Below, in pieces: positions 25,329 to 32,050 of a DNA stretch of 38,942 nt. Position 1 is the first letter of the stretch; each line of letters starts with the position of its first letter. Under the pieces are notes generated by a model, which worked only from the letters and a program-made list of their open reading frames with translations, ran no database searches and had not been told where the DNA came from. Origin of the DNA: Clostridium sp. CAG:632 (lineage in GTDB: Bacteria > Bacillota > Clostridia > Lachnospirales > Lachnospiraceae); NCBI GenBank assembly GCA_000431515.1, contig HF991362.1:7115-46056 (forward strand). The letters run 5' to 3'. Made by a program: the position numbers and the translations under genes.

Positions 25329-25853
25329 CTACTTCACACGAATAATATAATTCTCTTTCCTCGGAGCCGGTTCCTTAATTCCCTCCGGAAGGCCATAGCC
25401 GAGGATCACGTTTCCGATTCCTTCATAGTCTCCTTCAATGCCCCATTTCTTTAAAAGTTCCTTGCCTGCTTCGGAGTTAAACACCTCTCTGGCACGATAA
25501 ATGTAGCAAGAATCCACGTCAACAGCATGTGCTGCATTTAACAGATTTCCAATTACCAGATTACCATCATCTACATAAGTATTCCGACTCCGATCAGCCA
25601 GAACGATCAATACGGTCGGTGCTCCGTAAAATGGGTCAGTATCCGCCCCCATGACCTCTGCATTCAGCTTCGACAGATAATCTCTGGTCTCCTTATCCTG
25701 TACCACTACGATCACCGGGCTCTGCTTTCCCATACCGGTCGGTGCATAGGTACCTGCCTCCAAAATAGCCTCTAGTTCTTCATCCTTAATCTGCTCCGGA
25801 CGATACTTCCGGCAGCTCCGTCTTGTCTTTAAATCCTGTAATGTTTCCTTCAT
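25329..25853 (-). CDS. Nitroreductase-family FMN oxidoreductase
   Basis: A 174-residue protein starting at 25853, where AAAGGAGG precedes the ATG and the typical beginning ETLQDLKTRRSCRKYRP follows. This segment binds FMN phosphate. Further features are EAGTYAPTGMGKQSP and the C-terminal GNVILGYGLPEG with a basic end (PRKENYIIRVK). These enzymes use NAD(P)H to reduce nitro compounds, quinones or flavins; the natural substrate is open. The length is at the short end of the family. It is 38 bases downstream of the nicotinamidase-like gene and probably co-transcribed. Confidence 0.92.
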   Translation of the reverse strand: MKETLQDLKTRRSCRKYRPEQIKDEELEAILEAGTYAPTGMGKQSPVIVVVQDKETRDYLSKLNAEVMGADTDPFYGAPTVLIVLADRSRNTYVDDGNLVIGNLLNAAHAVDVDSCYIYRAREVFNSEAGKELLKKWGIEGDYEGIGNVILGYGLPEGIKEPAPRKENYIIRVK

Positions 25854-25891
25854 GTTAAGTCCTCCTTTGAATATTGTAAATGCCAACATAT

Positions 25892-26437
25892 TTAGATTAC
25901 ATTTATCTGGCATAATTTCATAGCTTTTATTGCGGTCTTATGCGATTCCGGCGTTACACATGCACAGGCCTTTTCAATAATCGTTATCCCGGCTTCCGGC
26001 AAGGCCGCCTTCACCAGCATAGAATTGCTGATCACACAGATTCCCGTACATACTCCGATAAGCGTAATTTCAACCTCAGTCTGTTGAGCGGAATACTTGT
26101 CTCTCAGTAAATTTGCAAGGTCCAGCGACCCAAAGGATGGTTTGTCAATGATATGAACCTTTTCCGATGCATAGTTATGCTGCACCGCCTCCATAATCTC
26201 CGGCCGGATCTGCCAGCCATCTGTATTCTCTATGCAATGCTTCACCGGAAGATTCCTGCCCTCCTGTGTGTCCAGATAATTCTCCTGATGTGTATCCCTT
26301 GTAAGGTAAATCTCATCATACGCATTCTCATTTATAACATCTACTGCAGCCTGCACCGTTGCCTCACATTCTGCATTTCCAAGTACACCTGATGTAAAAT
26401 CAACCTGTTCATCCACTATAATTAAAAGTTTTTTCAT
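25892..26437 (-). CDS. Nicotinamidase/isochorismatase-family cysteine hydrolase
   Basis: A 181-residue protein starting at 26437 with GGAGG 9 bases upstream; an ATG three codons earlier abuts the ribosome site. The catalytic triad reads D9 in LLIIVDEQVDF, a lysine in IIDKPSFGS and the cysteine in GVCTGICV. Metal ligands D48, H50 and H67 lie in RDTHQENYLDTQEGRNLPVKHC, a pattern of nicotinamidases rather than isochorismatases. It would hydrolyse nicotinamide to nicotinate for NAD salvage. No other NAD gene is nearby, so the amide substrate is not certain. Confidence 0.82.
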   Translation of the reverse strand: MKKLLIIVDEQVDFTSGVLGNAECEATVQAAVDVINENAYDEIYLTRDTHQENYLDTQEGRNLPVKHCIENTDGWQIRPEIMEAVQHNYASEKVHIIDKPSFGSLDLANLLRDKYSAQQTEVEITLIGVCTGICVISNSMLVKAALPEAGITIIEKACACVTPESHKTAIKAMKLCQINVI

Positions 26438-26482
26438 AGAATTCATCCTCCGCTTATGCCATTTCCCCCGACTTTGTAAATG

Positions 26483-26515
26483 ATTATATCAAATGTTGCT
26501 GTTTTTTGATATAAT
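26483..26515. promoter_or_regulatory. Symmetric divergent promoter/operator region
   Basis: ATTATATCAAA (26483-26493) and TTTGATATAAT (26505-26515) are a perfect 11-bp inverted repeat around 11 bases. Extended outward they match in 14 of 15 positions. Each arm contains a TATAAT -10 on the outward strand (26483-26488 minus, 26510-26515 plus). Clear -35 elements are lacking. It lies between the nicotinamidase-like gene and the metallophosphoesterase gene. Confidence 0.55.
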
Positions 26516-26544
26516 TATTCTATTATATATTTAGCAGGTAAGTC

Positions 26545-27399
26545 ATGAAGAAACATACAAGAAAACTACCATACAAAAGAATATGGATCCTGATTATTAT
26601 AGCTCTGATTCTGATTCCGTTTTTTCTCTTTCAGAATAAACACCTTGTAATCACAAACTATACCTATGAGTCAGATAAATTAAGCCCTGACCTTGACGGA
26701 TATCGAATCGTGCAGATTTCAGATCTGCATAATGCTACATTTGGTAAGAACAACCGGAAGCTTTTAGATGCTATTAATTCCTGCTCACCTGATATGATCG
26801 TCCTCACCGGCGATCTGGTAGATTCCAATCATACAAATGTGAAACGTGCCGTCTCATTTGTAGAACAGGCAGTCACGATTGCACCGGTCTATTATGTCAC
26901 CGGTAATCATGAGTACTGGCTTACTTCCACAGACAGACAGCAGACACTTCAGGGAATCCTCTCTGCCGGTGCCATCGATCTGGATAATCTGTCAGTTCCT
27001 ATTACGCGCGGAGATTCATCCTTCCTGTTAGTCGGTCTGGATGACCACCATTTGAGTGACGAGACATTAAAGCGTCTACTCACCAACCAGAACGAATTAT
27101 CCATCGTCCTCGCCCATGAACCTCAATATCTGCAGGAATATGCGGATGCCGATGCAGATCTTGTCCTATCCGGTCATGCTCATGGCGGACAGTTCCGTCT
27201 TCCCTTTATCGGCGGTCTCGTTGCACCGGATCAGGGATTTCTGCCGAAATATACGTCCGGGGATTATACAATTGCAGATACCGACATGATTGTCAGCAGG
27301 GGGCTTGGTAACAGTATTATTCCGATCCACTTATTCAACTATCCGGAAATCGTGTGCGTGGAGCTTAAAGCATCTTCCAAACAGCCGACTTCTCCATAA
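26545..27399 (+). CDS. Membrane-anchored metallophosphoesterase (YkuE-like)
   Basis: A 284-residue protein with a basic N-terminus and one membrane helix (about 13-30), so the enzyme domain probably faces outside. Calcineurin-like metal motifs are D60-x-H62 in QISDLHN, D90 in LTGDLVDSN, N121-H122 in VTGNHEYW, H191 in VLAHEP and H211-x-H213 in SGHAHGGQ. This is the full set for a two-metal phosphoesterase. YkuE-like members have been linked to lipid or cell-envelope substrates; the substrate here is open. The ribosome site (AGGTAAG) is weak. It is convergent with the zeta-toxin-like gene, with 20 bases between stops. Confidence 0.88.
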   Translation: MKKHTRKLPYKRIWILIIIALILIPFFLFQNKHLVITNYTYESDKLSPDLDGYRIVQISDLHNATFGKNNRKLLDAINSCSPDMIVLTGDLVDSNHTNVKRAVSFVEQAVTIAPVYYVTGNHEYWLTSTDRQQTLQGILSAGAIDLDNLSVPITRGDSSFLLVGLDDHHLSDETLKRLLTNQNELSIVLAHEPQYLQEYADADADLVLSGHAHGGQFRLPFIGGLVAPDQGFLPKYTSGDYTIADTDMIVSRGLGNSIIPIHLFNYPEIVCVELKASSKQPTSP

Positions 27400-27419
27400 C
27401 CACTGCCGCTACTGTTTCA

Positions 27420-27974
27420 TTATTCCAGCAATTCTAATATATCCTTTTCACTCCAATACTCATTCGGATATATCGATAAATCATCCTTATGTTTACGAAT
27501 AATTCTCTTTGGAGTTTCTGTATTATCATAAATATGCATAATATCACATATCTCAAGTAACTTCTTTATATTCTCAATTGATTTGTAATATCTATTTATA
27601 ACTTTTGATCCCTCAACATTATGACCACCAGCTGCAACTCTGGATCCAATTCTAGCAATATTAATTTGAGGATCTATTGTCAAAACAAATACACACTTTA
27701 TAAAATACCCTTCTTCTTTCGCCTTCCTTAATATATCCAGCTTATACTCAGATGATAATACTGTTTCAAAAGTAAAATCTTCTTTCTTATTAATAGATTC
27801 ATATCTCATCTTATCAGCTAAAATTGCTGCATCCATATTATCCATTCCCGTAGTTGCAACAATATCATCAGCATTTGTATATTTTCCCACTTTTTCAAAA
27901 AATGTTGTAATTGTACTCTTACCAGATCCATTAGGCCCAGCTAATACAAGAAGCATTGGTTTTCTATTTTGCAT
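27420..27974 (-). CDS. Zeta-toxin-like P-loop kinase
   Basis: A 184-residue protein starting at 27974 (family beginning MLLVLAGPNGSGKST). Walker A is GPNGSGKST (13-21), followed by NADD at 34-37, FTFETVLS at 67-74, which corresponds to the substrate-binding segment of zeta toxins, and R112 in SRVAAGGHNVEGSKVINRYYKS. Zeta toxins phosphorylate UDP-N-acetylglucosamine and poison wall synthesis, but related kinases have other targets. It overlaps the preceding 76-residue gene by 11 bases, a toxin-antitoxin-like layout. The DNA is visibly more AT-rich than the flanking genes, which suggests acquisition by transfer. Confidence 0.82.
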   Translation of the reverse strand: MQNRKPMLLVLAGPNGSGKSTITTFFEKVGKYTNADDIVATTGMDNMDAAILADKMRYESINKKEDFTFETVLSSEYKLDILRKAKEEGYFIKCVFVLTIDPQINIARIGSRVAAGGHNVEGSKVINRYYKSIENIKKLLEICDIMHIYDNTETPKRIIRKHKDDLSIYPNEYWSEKDILELLE

Positions 27975-28194
27975 ACTTTCTTTCCCCATTTGCATACTCA
28001 ATATAGGCAGCTTTCTTTTCCTTATCATATCCCGCCACCGGTTTTTTACATATTTTTGCCCTATTTATTGCTGCTTTCACTGCCTCTACAGCACGTTCGT
28101 CCATTTCTTTATCTGATTCTGTTAATGTATTTTTTTCTTCTCCACAAGATACAACTTTTATTACTTTTCCGCTTTTTGTATTTATTGTTGTCAT
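27964..28194 (-). CDS. Small protein, putative antitoxin of the zeta-like kinase
   Basis: A 76-residue acidic and lysine-rich protein. The middle (SDKEMDERAVEAVKAAINRAKICKKPVAGYD) is strongly helical, followed by a short beta-like end (KKAAYIEYANGERKYAK). I recognise no named domain, and it is not the classic epsilon three-helix sequence by eye. Its position directly before, and overlapping, a zeta-like kinase gene suggests that it is the cognate antitoxin or a partner. A good AAGGGAG site lies 6 bases before the ATG. The composition is AT-rich like the kinase gene. Confidence 0.65.
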   Translation of the reverse strand: MTTINTKSGKVIKVVSCGEEKNTLTESDKEMDERAVEAVKAAINRAKICKKPVAGYDKEKKAAYIEYANGERKYAK

Positions 28195-28260
28195 ACGCTA
28201 CTCCCTTCATATAACTATTTTCTTTTTCATACCAATTAAGTAACATTTTATATAAATATA

Positions 28261-28488
28261 TTACCATAGTTCCCATAAAAAAACACCCCAGGCTCCGTTT
28301 TCTTCATAGAATTGTTTCAGATCCCGGTTCAACGCACTCATCTCATCCATTGCATGCATAGCATGATCGGAAACACAGACCTTTCCGAGACTTGTAGCAC
28401 ACATGAGCTTGAAGAAACGCATGCAGGTCTTGCGATATTTCTCGCCTTCGAAGTCCTTGTCCTCTACCGACAGGATAAGGGAAAACAT
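28261..28488 (-). pseudogene. Possible C-terminal remnant of an unknown gene
   Basis: An open frame of 75 codons from an ATG at 28488 (a TTG at 28497 also fits). Codon use resembles the local genes and the translation looks natural (RKTCMRFFKLMCATSLGK, then HAMDEMSALNRDL and a Trp-rich end). There is no ribosome site, and the rpsI terminator lies only 32 bases upstream, so the front of the gene seems to be missing. I do not recognise the family. It could also be a small real gene with an unusual start. Confidence 0.35.
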
Positions 28489-28520
28489 AAAAGTCAAACT
28501 TTAATCATCCGTCAGGGCAT

Positions 28521-28552
28521 AAAAAAACCCCGGAAATCCTTGATTCCCGGGG
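28521..28552 (-). terminator. Terminator of the rplM-rpsI operon
   Basis: CCCCGG (28528-28533) pairs with CCGGGG (28547-28552), and the stem continues inward as AATC/GATT after a mismatch. On the minus strand it is followed by T7 (28527-28521). A typical strong intrinsic terminator. Confidence 0.9.
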
Positions 28553-28587
28553 AGTTGTAAACCTTTGATATCGTTCTGAACGGTTGA

Positions 28588-28989
28588 CTAACGCTTGCTG
28601 AACTGTGGAGCACGACGAGCTGCTTTTAAACCGTACTTCTTTCTTTCCTTCATACGTGGATCACGAGTTAAGAATCCAGCCTTCTTTAATGCCGGTCTGT
28701 ACTCTGGATCAGCTACGCATAATGCTCTTGAAATACCATGACGGATTGCACCGGCCTGTCCGGTAAATCCACCACCCTTAACGTTTACTAATACATCAAA
28801 CTTACCCTGTGTAGAAGTAGCTTCAAATGGCTGATTTACGATTAACTTCAGAGTCTCTAATCCGAAATACTCATCCATATCTCTCTTATTGATCGTAACC
28901 TTACCTGTACCAGGTACTAAATATACTCTGGCAATACTGCTTTTTCTTCTACCAGTTCCGTAAAACTTGTTATCTTTCTTCTTAGCCAC
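28588..28989 (-). CDS. rpsI: 30S ribosomal protein S9
   Basis: A 133-residue protein. The start KFYGTGRRKSSIARVYLVPG, the central GGGFTGQAGAIRHGISRAL and the C-terminal KKYGLKAARRAPQFSKR, whose basic tail reaches the P-site tRNA, are all standard. The first few residues (AKKKDN) are a short extension. It lies 21 bases after rplM in the conserved rplM-rpsI operon and ends before a strong terminator. Confidence 0.98.
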   Translation of the reverse strand: MAKKKDNKFYGTGRRKSSIARVYLVPGTGKVTINKRDMDEYFGLETLKLIVNQPFEATSTQGKFDVLVNVKGGGFTGQAGAIRHGISRALCVADPEYRPALKKAGFLTRDPRMKERKKYGLKAARRAPQFSKR

Positions 28990-29010
28990 TGTTATGTCCT
29001 CCTTCTACAA

Positions 29011-29445
29011 TTAATACTTAATCTCTAAAGCAACCGGCTTCTGTGCTGCCTGCTCATGTTCTGGACCTGCATATACGTGAAGCTTCTTGATCATCTCACG
29101 TCCTAAAGGTCCCTTTGGAAGCATACCCTTAACTGCCAAGTAGATAACATCTTCCGGCTTCTTGTTCATCTTTTCTCTTAATGTAGTTTCCTTCATTCCG
29201 CCTACATAATCAGAGTGATTGTAATATACCTTCTGATCCATCTTCTTACCTGTAACCTGAATCTTATCAGCGTTAACTACGATTACATAATCGCCTGTAT
29301 CAATATGTGGAGTATAAGTAGGCTTGTTCTTACCTCTTAATACCTTTGCAATCTCGGATGCTAAACGTCCTAATGTATGTCCTGTAGCATCTACTACATA
29401 CCACTGTCTTTCAATCGTTGATGGGCTAGCCATATAACTCTTCAT
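29011..29445 (-). CDS. rplM: 50S ribosomal protein L13
   Basis: A 144-residue protein of normal length with the standard segments RQWYVVDATGHTLGRLAS, then NKPTYTPHIDTGDYVIVVNA and KGMLPKGPLGREMIKKLHVY. L13 is an early-assembling 50S protein. It is first in the rplM-rpsI operon behind a near-consensus promoter. In many Firmicutes truA is directly upstream; here two cobalamin-related genes lie between them. Confidence 0.98.
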   Translation of the reverse strand: MKSYMASPSTIERQWYVVDATGHTLGRLASEIAKVLRGKNKPTYTPHIDTGDYVIVVNADKIQVTGKKMDQKVYYNHSDYVGGMKETTLREKMNKKPEDVIYLAVKGMLPKGPLGREMIKKLHVYAGPEHEQAAQKPVALEIKY

Positions 29446-29487
29446 GGTTGTTCCTCCTTCAAATTTTAACCTAACATATATGCGATA

Positions 29488-29519
29488 AATACTATTACCG
29501 GGGCTTTGGTTTAAGTATT
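29488..29519 (-). promoter_or_regulatory. Hairpin in the rplM leader
   Basis: AATACT (29488-29493) pairs with AGTATT (29514-29519), with an inner ACC/GGT pairing. It lies in the roughly 90-base leader between the promoter and the rplM start. Bacillus has an L13 leader element at the same place; equivalence is not shown. Confidence 0.35.
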
Positions 29520-29542
29520 AATCTTTCTTGTCACATTTGTAT

Positions 29543-29571
29543 ATTATATTACACCGTTCCATGTGTGTCAA
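29543..29571 (-). promoter_or_regulatory. Near-consensus sigma-A promoter of rplM-rpsI
   Basis: A perfect TTGACA (29566-29571), a 17-base spacer and a perfect TATAAT (29543-29548) on the minus strand. It separates rplM-rpsI transcriptionally from cobO upstream. Confidence 0.9.
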
Positions 29572-29629
29572 CCAATTTTCTTTTTATTTTCGGCTGATTT
29601 TCTGCTAAATTTCCGCCGATTCTCCGCTT

Positions 29630-30247
29630 TTACAGTTCAATCCCGATCCGTGCGGGAATCCCCTGATCATACGGATGCCGGAGCTTACGCATCTCTGTTA
29701 TATAATCGGCTGCCTGCAGGATTTCCTCTGCGGGATCCCGCCCGGTCAGCACCAGCTCCACCCTGCCCTTTGCCTGCGTCAGAAACTGTTGGAACAGGCT
29801 GCGGTTCAGCAGCTCCCAATTATATGGGTACGTGATTTCATCCATTATGATCACATCCGGACGCCATACCGCTTCATTACTCGCAGGGCTGTTGCTTACT
29901 GAACTGTCGCTTCCAAAACAGCAGCCTGCATCCAGTGATTCTATCATCTTCTGAAGCATCCCATTATGAATATCCGTTAATTCCTGCTTCTGCTCTGCTG
30001 ACATATATTCGTAAAATGGGAATTTCTTCTCACTGCGCATAAGTCTGATATTCGGAATCTCTTTCAGAATCTGAAGCTCCGAGGACTGCCCGCCCTTCAT
30101 AAACTGAGAGAACAATACCTGTTTCCCGGCCCCTGCCGCTCTGATGGCAAGCCCGATGGCCGCAGTCGTTTTCCCTTTACCATCTCCGCAATATACATGT
30201 ATGCAGGCAATCTGTTTCTTTTCTTGTACACGCATGTTCTCCGTCAT
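29630..30247 (-). CDS. cobO: Cob(I)yrinate a,c-diamide adenosyltransferase
   Basis: A 205-residue P-loop enzyme that transfers the 5'-deoxyadenosyl group from ATP to reduced corrinoid, giving the adenosyl form of B12. Signatures are YCGDGKGKTTAAIGLAIRAAG (P-loop 21-28), SQFMKGG near 47-53 and the Walker B-like VIIMDEI (132-138), then ELVLTGRDP. A Ser/Asn-rich insertion (about 107-127) precedes Walker B and is not usual. No other cobalamin synthesis gene is in the window, so it probably serves corrinoid salvage. The preceding gene encodes a corrinoid-reactivation-like protein. Confidence 0.93.
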   Translation of the reverse strand: MTENMRVQEKKQIACIHVYCGDGKGKTTAAIGLAIRAAGAGKQVLFSQFMKGGQSSELQILKEIPNIRLMRSEKKFPFYEYMSAEQKQELTDIHNGMLQKMIESLDAGCCFGSDSSVSNSPASNEAVWRPDVIIMDEITYPYNWELLNRSLFQQFLTQAKGRVELVLTGRDPAEEILQAADYITEMRKLRHPYDQGIPARIGIEL

Positions 30248-30304
30248 TTTCTTCTCTCCCTTCTCATACCCATTTGTCTTTGCTGATTCTCCGGTTGCCT
30301 GGTT

Positions 30305-31072
30305 CTATCTGCCCTGCTTCTCATCCGCTCGTTCTTTCAACTGCTTCTGCTGACCGAAAAATCGCTGATACCCATAGGAATACCGATTACCTGTGTATAT
30401 TTTCTCACTGTCAGGAGCTGCCTGACGGAATATGCAGTCCGTATTTTTACACTGCGAACATATATGGCACGGTTTACTATCCACCTTTTTATCTGACATG
30501 ATCAGAAAAAATGCGACACTTTTCTTTGGTGAGAGAATGCACTGCTCCGAGTAGGTGATTGGTCCCGGCTCTGTAAAAACCTGTCGATATAAACCCGGCA
30601 GTGTCTCAATCGGGCAATTATCTCCCACAAATTCCAGTCGTTTCGCCCATTTGTGCGTGTCCTGCTGTACCTGTTTTACAAACTCCTCATAGGCCTCTGT
30701 AAGCAGCTCCAGTCCGATGCATTCAAGCATATAAGCCTCCCGCAGGCATCCGGCATCCATATATATGCTTTGAAACTCATCCATCGCCTTTCCAAGACTC
30801 AGAAATACAAGGGCCTGATCCTCGTTTCTCTCATCCCCCGCATCTACATTTGACTGCATCGTTTCACATTTCGACGTCGTTTCGCATTTCGGCATTTCTT
30901 CCGTTTTCAGCACCGGATTCCAAATATAGAATACCTCTGTCCTGATCAATGGCAGTAATGCCTGATATAAAACAGAGAGGCTTTCCCTGTCCTGTTCCAG
31001 GAAATGATATCGCTTTATCACCTGATTTATTACAGTTTCATTTTTTTCCGATTTAAGGCTTTTATATTCCAT
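30305..31072 (-). CDS. MetH activation-domain-like protein with Cys cluster
   Basis: A 255-residue protein. The C-terminal part reads ILSPKKSVAFFLIMSD followed by C202-x2-C205-x2-C208-x4-C213. This resembles the stand-alone clostridial proteins related to the activation domain of B12-dependent methionine synthase, which end in a KSxxFxxxxSD and Cys-rich segment. The four cysteines could hold an iron-sulfur cluster. The helical middle (AMDEFQSIYMDAGCLREAYMLE, in part) also fits that family. With cobO 57 bases downstream, a role in corrinoid redox reactivation is plausible. An 18-base tandem duplication lies in the N-terminal third. Confidence 0.65.
   Translation of the reverse strand: MEYKSLKSEKNETVINQVIKRYHFLEQDRESLSVLYQALLPLIRTEVFYIWNPVLKTEEMPKCETTSKCETMQSNVDAGDERNEDQALVFLSLGKAMDEFQSIYMDAGCLREAYMLECIGLELLTEAYEEFVKQVQQDTHKWAKRLEFVGDNCPIETLPGLYRQVFTEPGPITYSEQCILSPKKSVAFFLIMSDKKVDSKPCHICSQCKNTDCIFRQAAPDSEKIYTGNRYSYGYQRFFGQQKQLKERADEKQGR
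30859..30894. repeat. 18-base tandem duplication inside the MetH-activation-like gene
   Basis: Two copies (30859-30876 and 30877-30894), differing at a few bases, encode the repeated residues KCET-TS and KCET-MQ. The repeat is in frame and adds two cysteines (C63 and C69). Confidence 0.6.
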
Positions 31073-31191
31073 TGTTTCCTATCACCGCATATCTTAGTAA
31101 TGTGTCTTAGCATTCTCTGCTTTCCGTTTGTTACTCATATATTTTTAACATGTGACCTAATTCACAGAATTATCGTGCTTTTTCGCAAGAG

Positions 31192-31262
31192 TTTTCCACG
31201 AATTGTTGATATTATTGTGGATATCATCATGAATTCACGATATATTTCGCCATTTTTCCACA
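31192..31262. other. Cluster of DnaA-box-like nonamers in an AT-rich gap
   Basis: The 215-base gap 31073-31287 holds TTTTCCACG (31192-31200), TGTGGATAT (31216-31224, reverse of ATATCCACA) and TTTTCCACA (31254-31262). The last two each match TTATCCACA in 8 of 9 positions. Otherwise the gap contains only weak hairpins (for example TGATAT/ATATCA) and no clear terminator for truA. Confidence 0.3.
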
Positions 31263-31287
31263 CAATTCAAGATGTTTTACATAAGTT

Positions 31288-32025
31288 TTACAAATACTCG
31301 ATTTCCATCAGCGTCAATCCTCTGGCTTCTGCCTTCGGTCCTGCCAGCCGCCGATCCTTCGCTTCCAGAATCTCCTTTACATGCTCCGGTGGATACATAC
31401 CGGTTCCGACCTTTAACAAGGTTCCGACAATGATCCGCACCATATTATACAGGAAGCCGTTTCCGTTAATCCGAATCCGGATCATATCCCCTTCCTTTAT
31501 AACCCGGAGAAAATAGATCGTCCGAACGGTATTCTCCACCTGCGTTCTGGTAGAGCAGAAACTCTTAAAATCATGTTCACCAACCAAATAATCCGCCGCC
31601 TGCTGCATTTTCTCCACATCCAGCGGATAATAGAAGAAATGGCTATAAAGCCGCTCGGTGGGGATTGCAAACCGTCGGTTCAGAATCCGGTATTCATATG
31701 TCTTTCTGGTATCGCAATAGCGTGGATGCCAGTCCAGAGGCACCTCACAGGACTCCTGAATCCGAATATCCTCCGGCAGTCGCTGATTTAACGCAAAGCT
31801 CATCTTCTCTGCCGGAATCCGGCTCTCGGTATCAAACACTGCTACATTTCCCATTGCATGAACCCCGGAGTCGGTTCTGCTGGCACCGATCACTGCAATC
31901 GGTTCTCCTACCAGCTCGGAAATGGTCTTATTTAATACCTCTTCCACTGTAATTCCATTTATCTGTATCTGCCAGCCGCAATAATTCGTTCCATCATATG
32001 CGACAATTAATTTCACCCGTTTCAT
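31288..32025 (-). CDS. truA: tRNA pseudouridine(38-40) synthase
   Basis: A 245-residue enzyme of normal length that isomerises uridines 38-40 in the anticodon arm. The catalytic D52 lies in GASRTDSGVHAMGN. Other family segments are VAYDGTNYCGWQ, KTYEYRILN and GNGFLYNMVRIIVGTLL. It starts 25 bases after ecfT, in the conserved ecfA-ecfT-truA order. Confidence 0.97.
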   Translation of the reverse strand: MKRVKLIVAYDGTNYCGWQIQINGITVEEVLNKTISELVGEPIAVIGASRTDSGVHAMGNVAVFDTESRIPAEKMSFALNQRLPEDIRIQESCEVPLDWHPRYCDTRKTYEYRILNRRFAIPTERLYSHFFYYPLDVEKMQQAADYLVGEHDFKSFCSTRTQVENTVRTIYFLRVIKEGDMIRIRINGNGFLYNMVRIIVGTLLKVGTGMYPPEHVKEILEAKDRRLAGPKAEARGLTLMEIEYL

Positions 32026-32050
32026 TTTGCTTCTCCACTTTGTACTTTAA

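Noticed and set aside
28312..28560. Plus-strand open frame of 82 codons opposite the gene remnant
   Set aside because: It runs through the rpsI terminator hairpin and lacks a ribosome site; the minus-strand frame looks more natural.
31073..31287. Cobalamin riboswitch before the corrinoid genes
   Set aside because: The conserved B12-box type segments and long paired architecture were not seen; the gap is plain AT-rich DNA.
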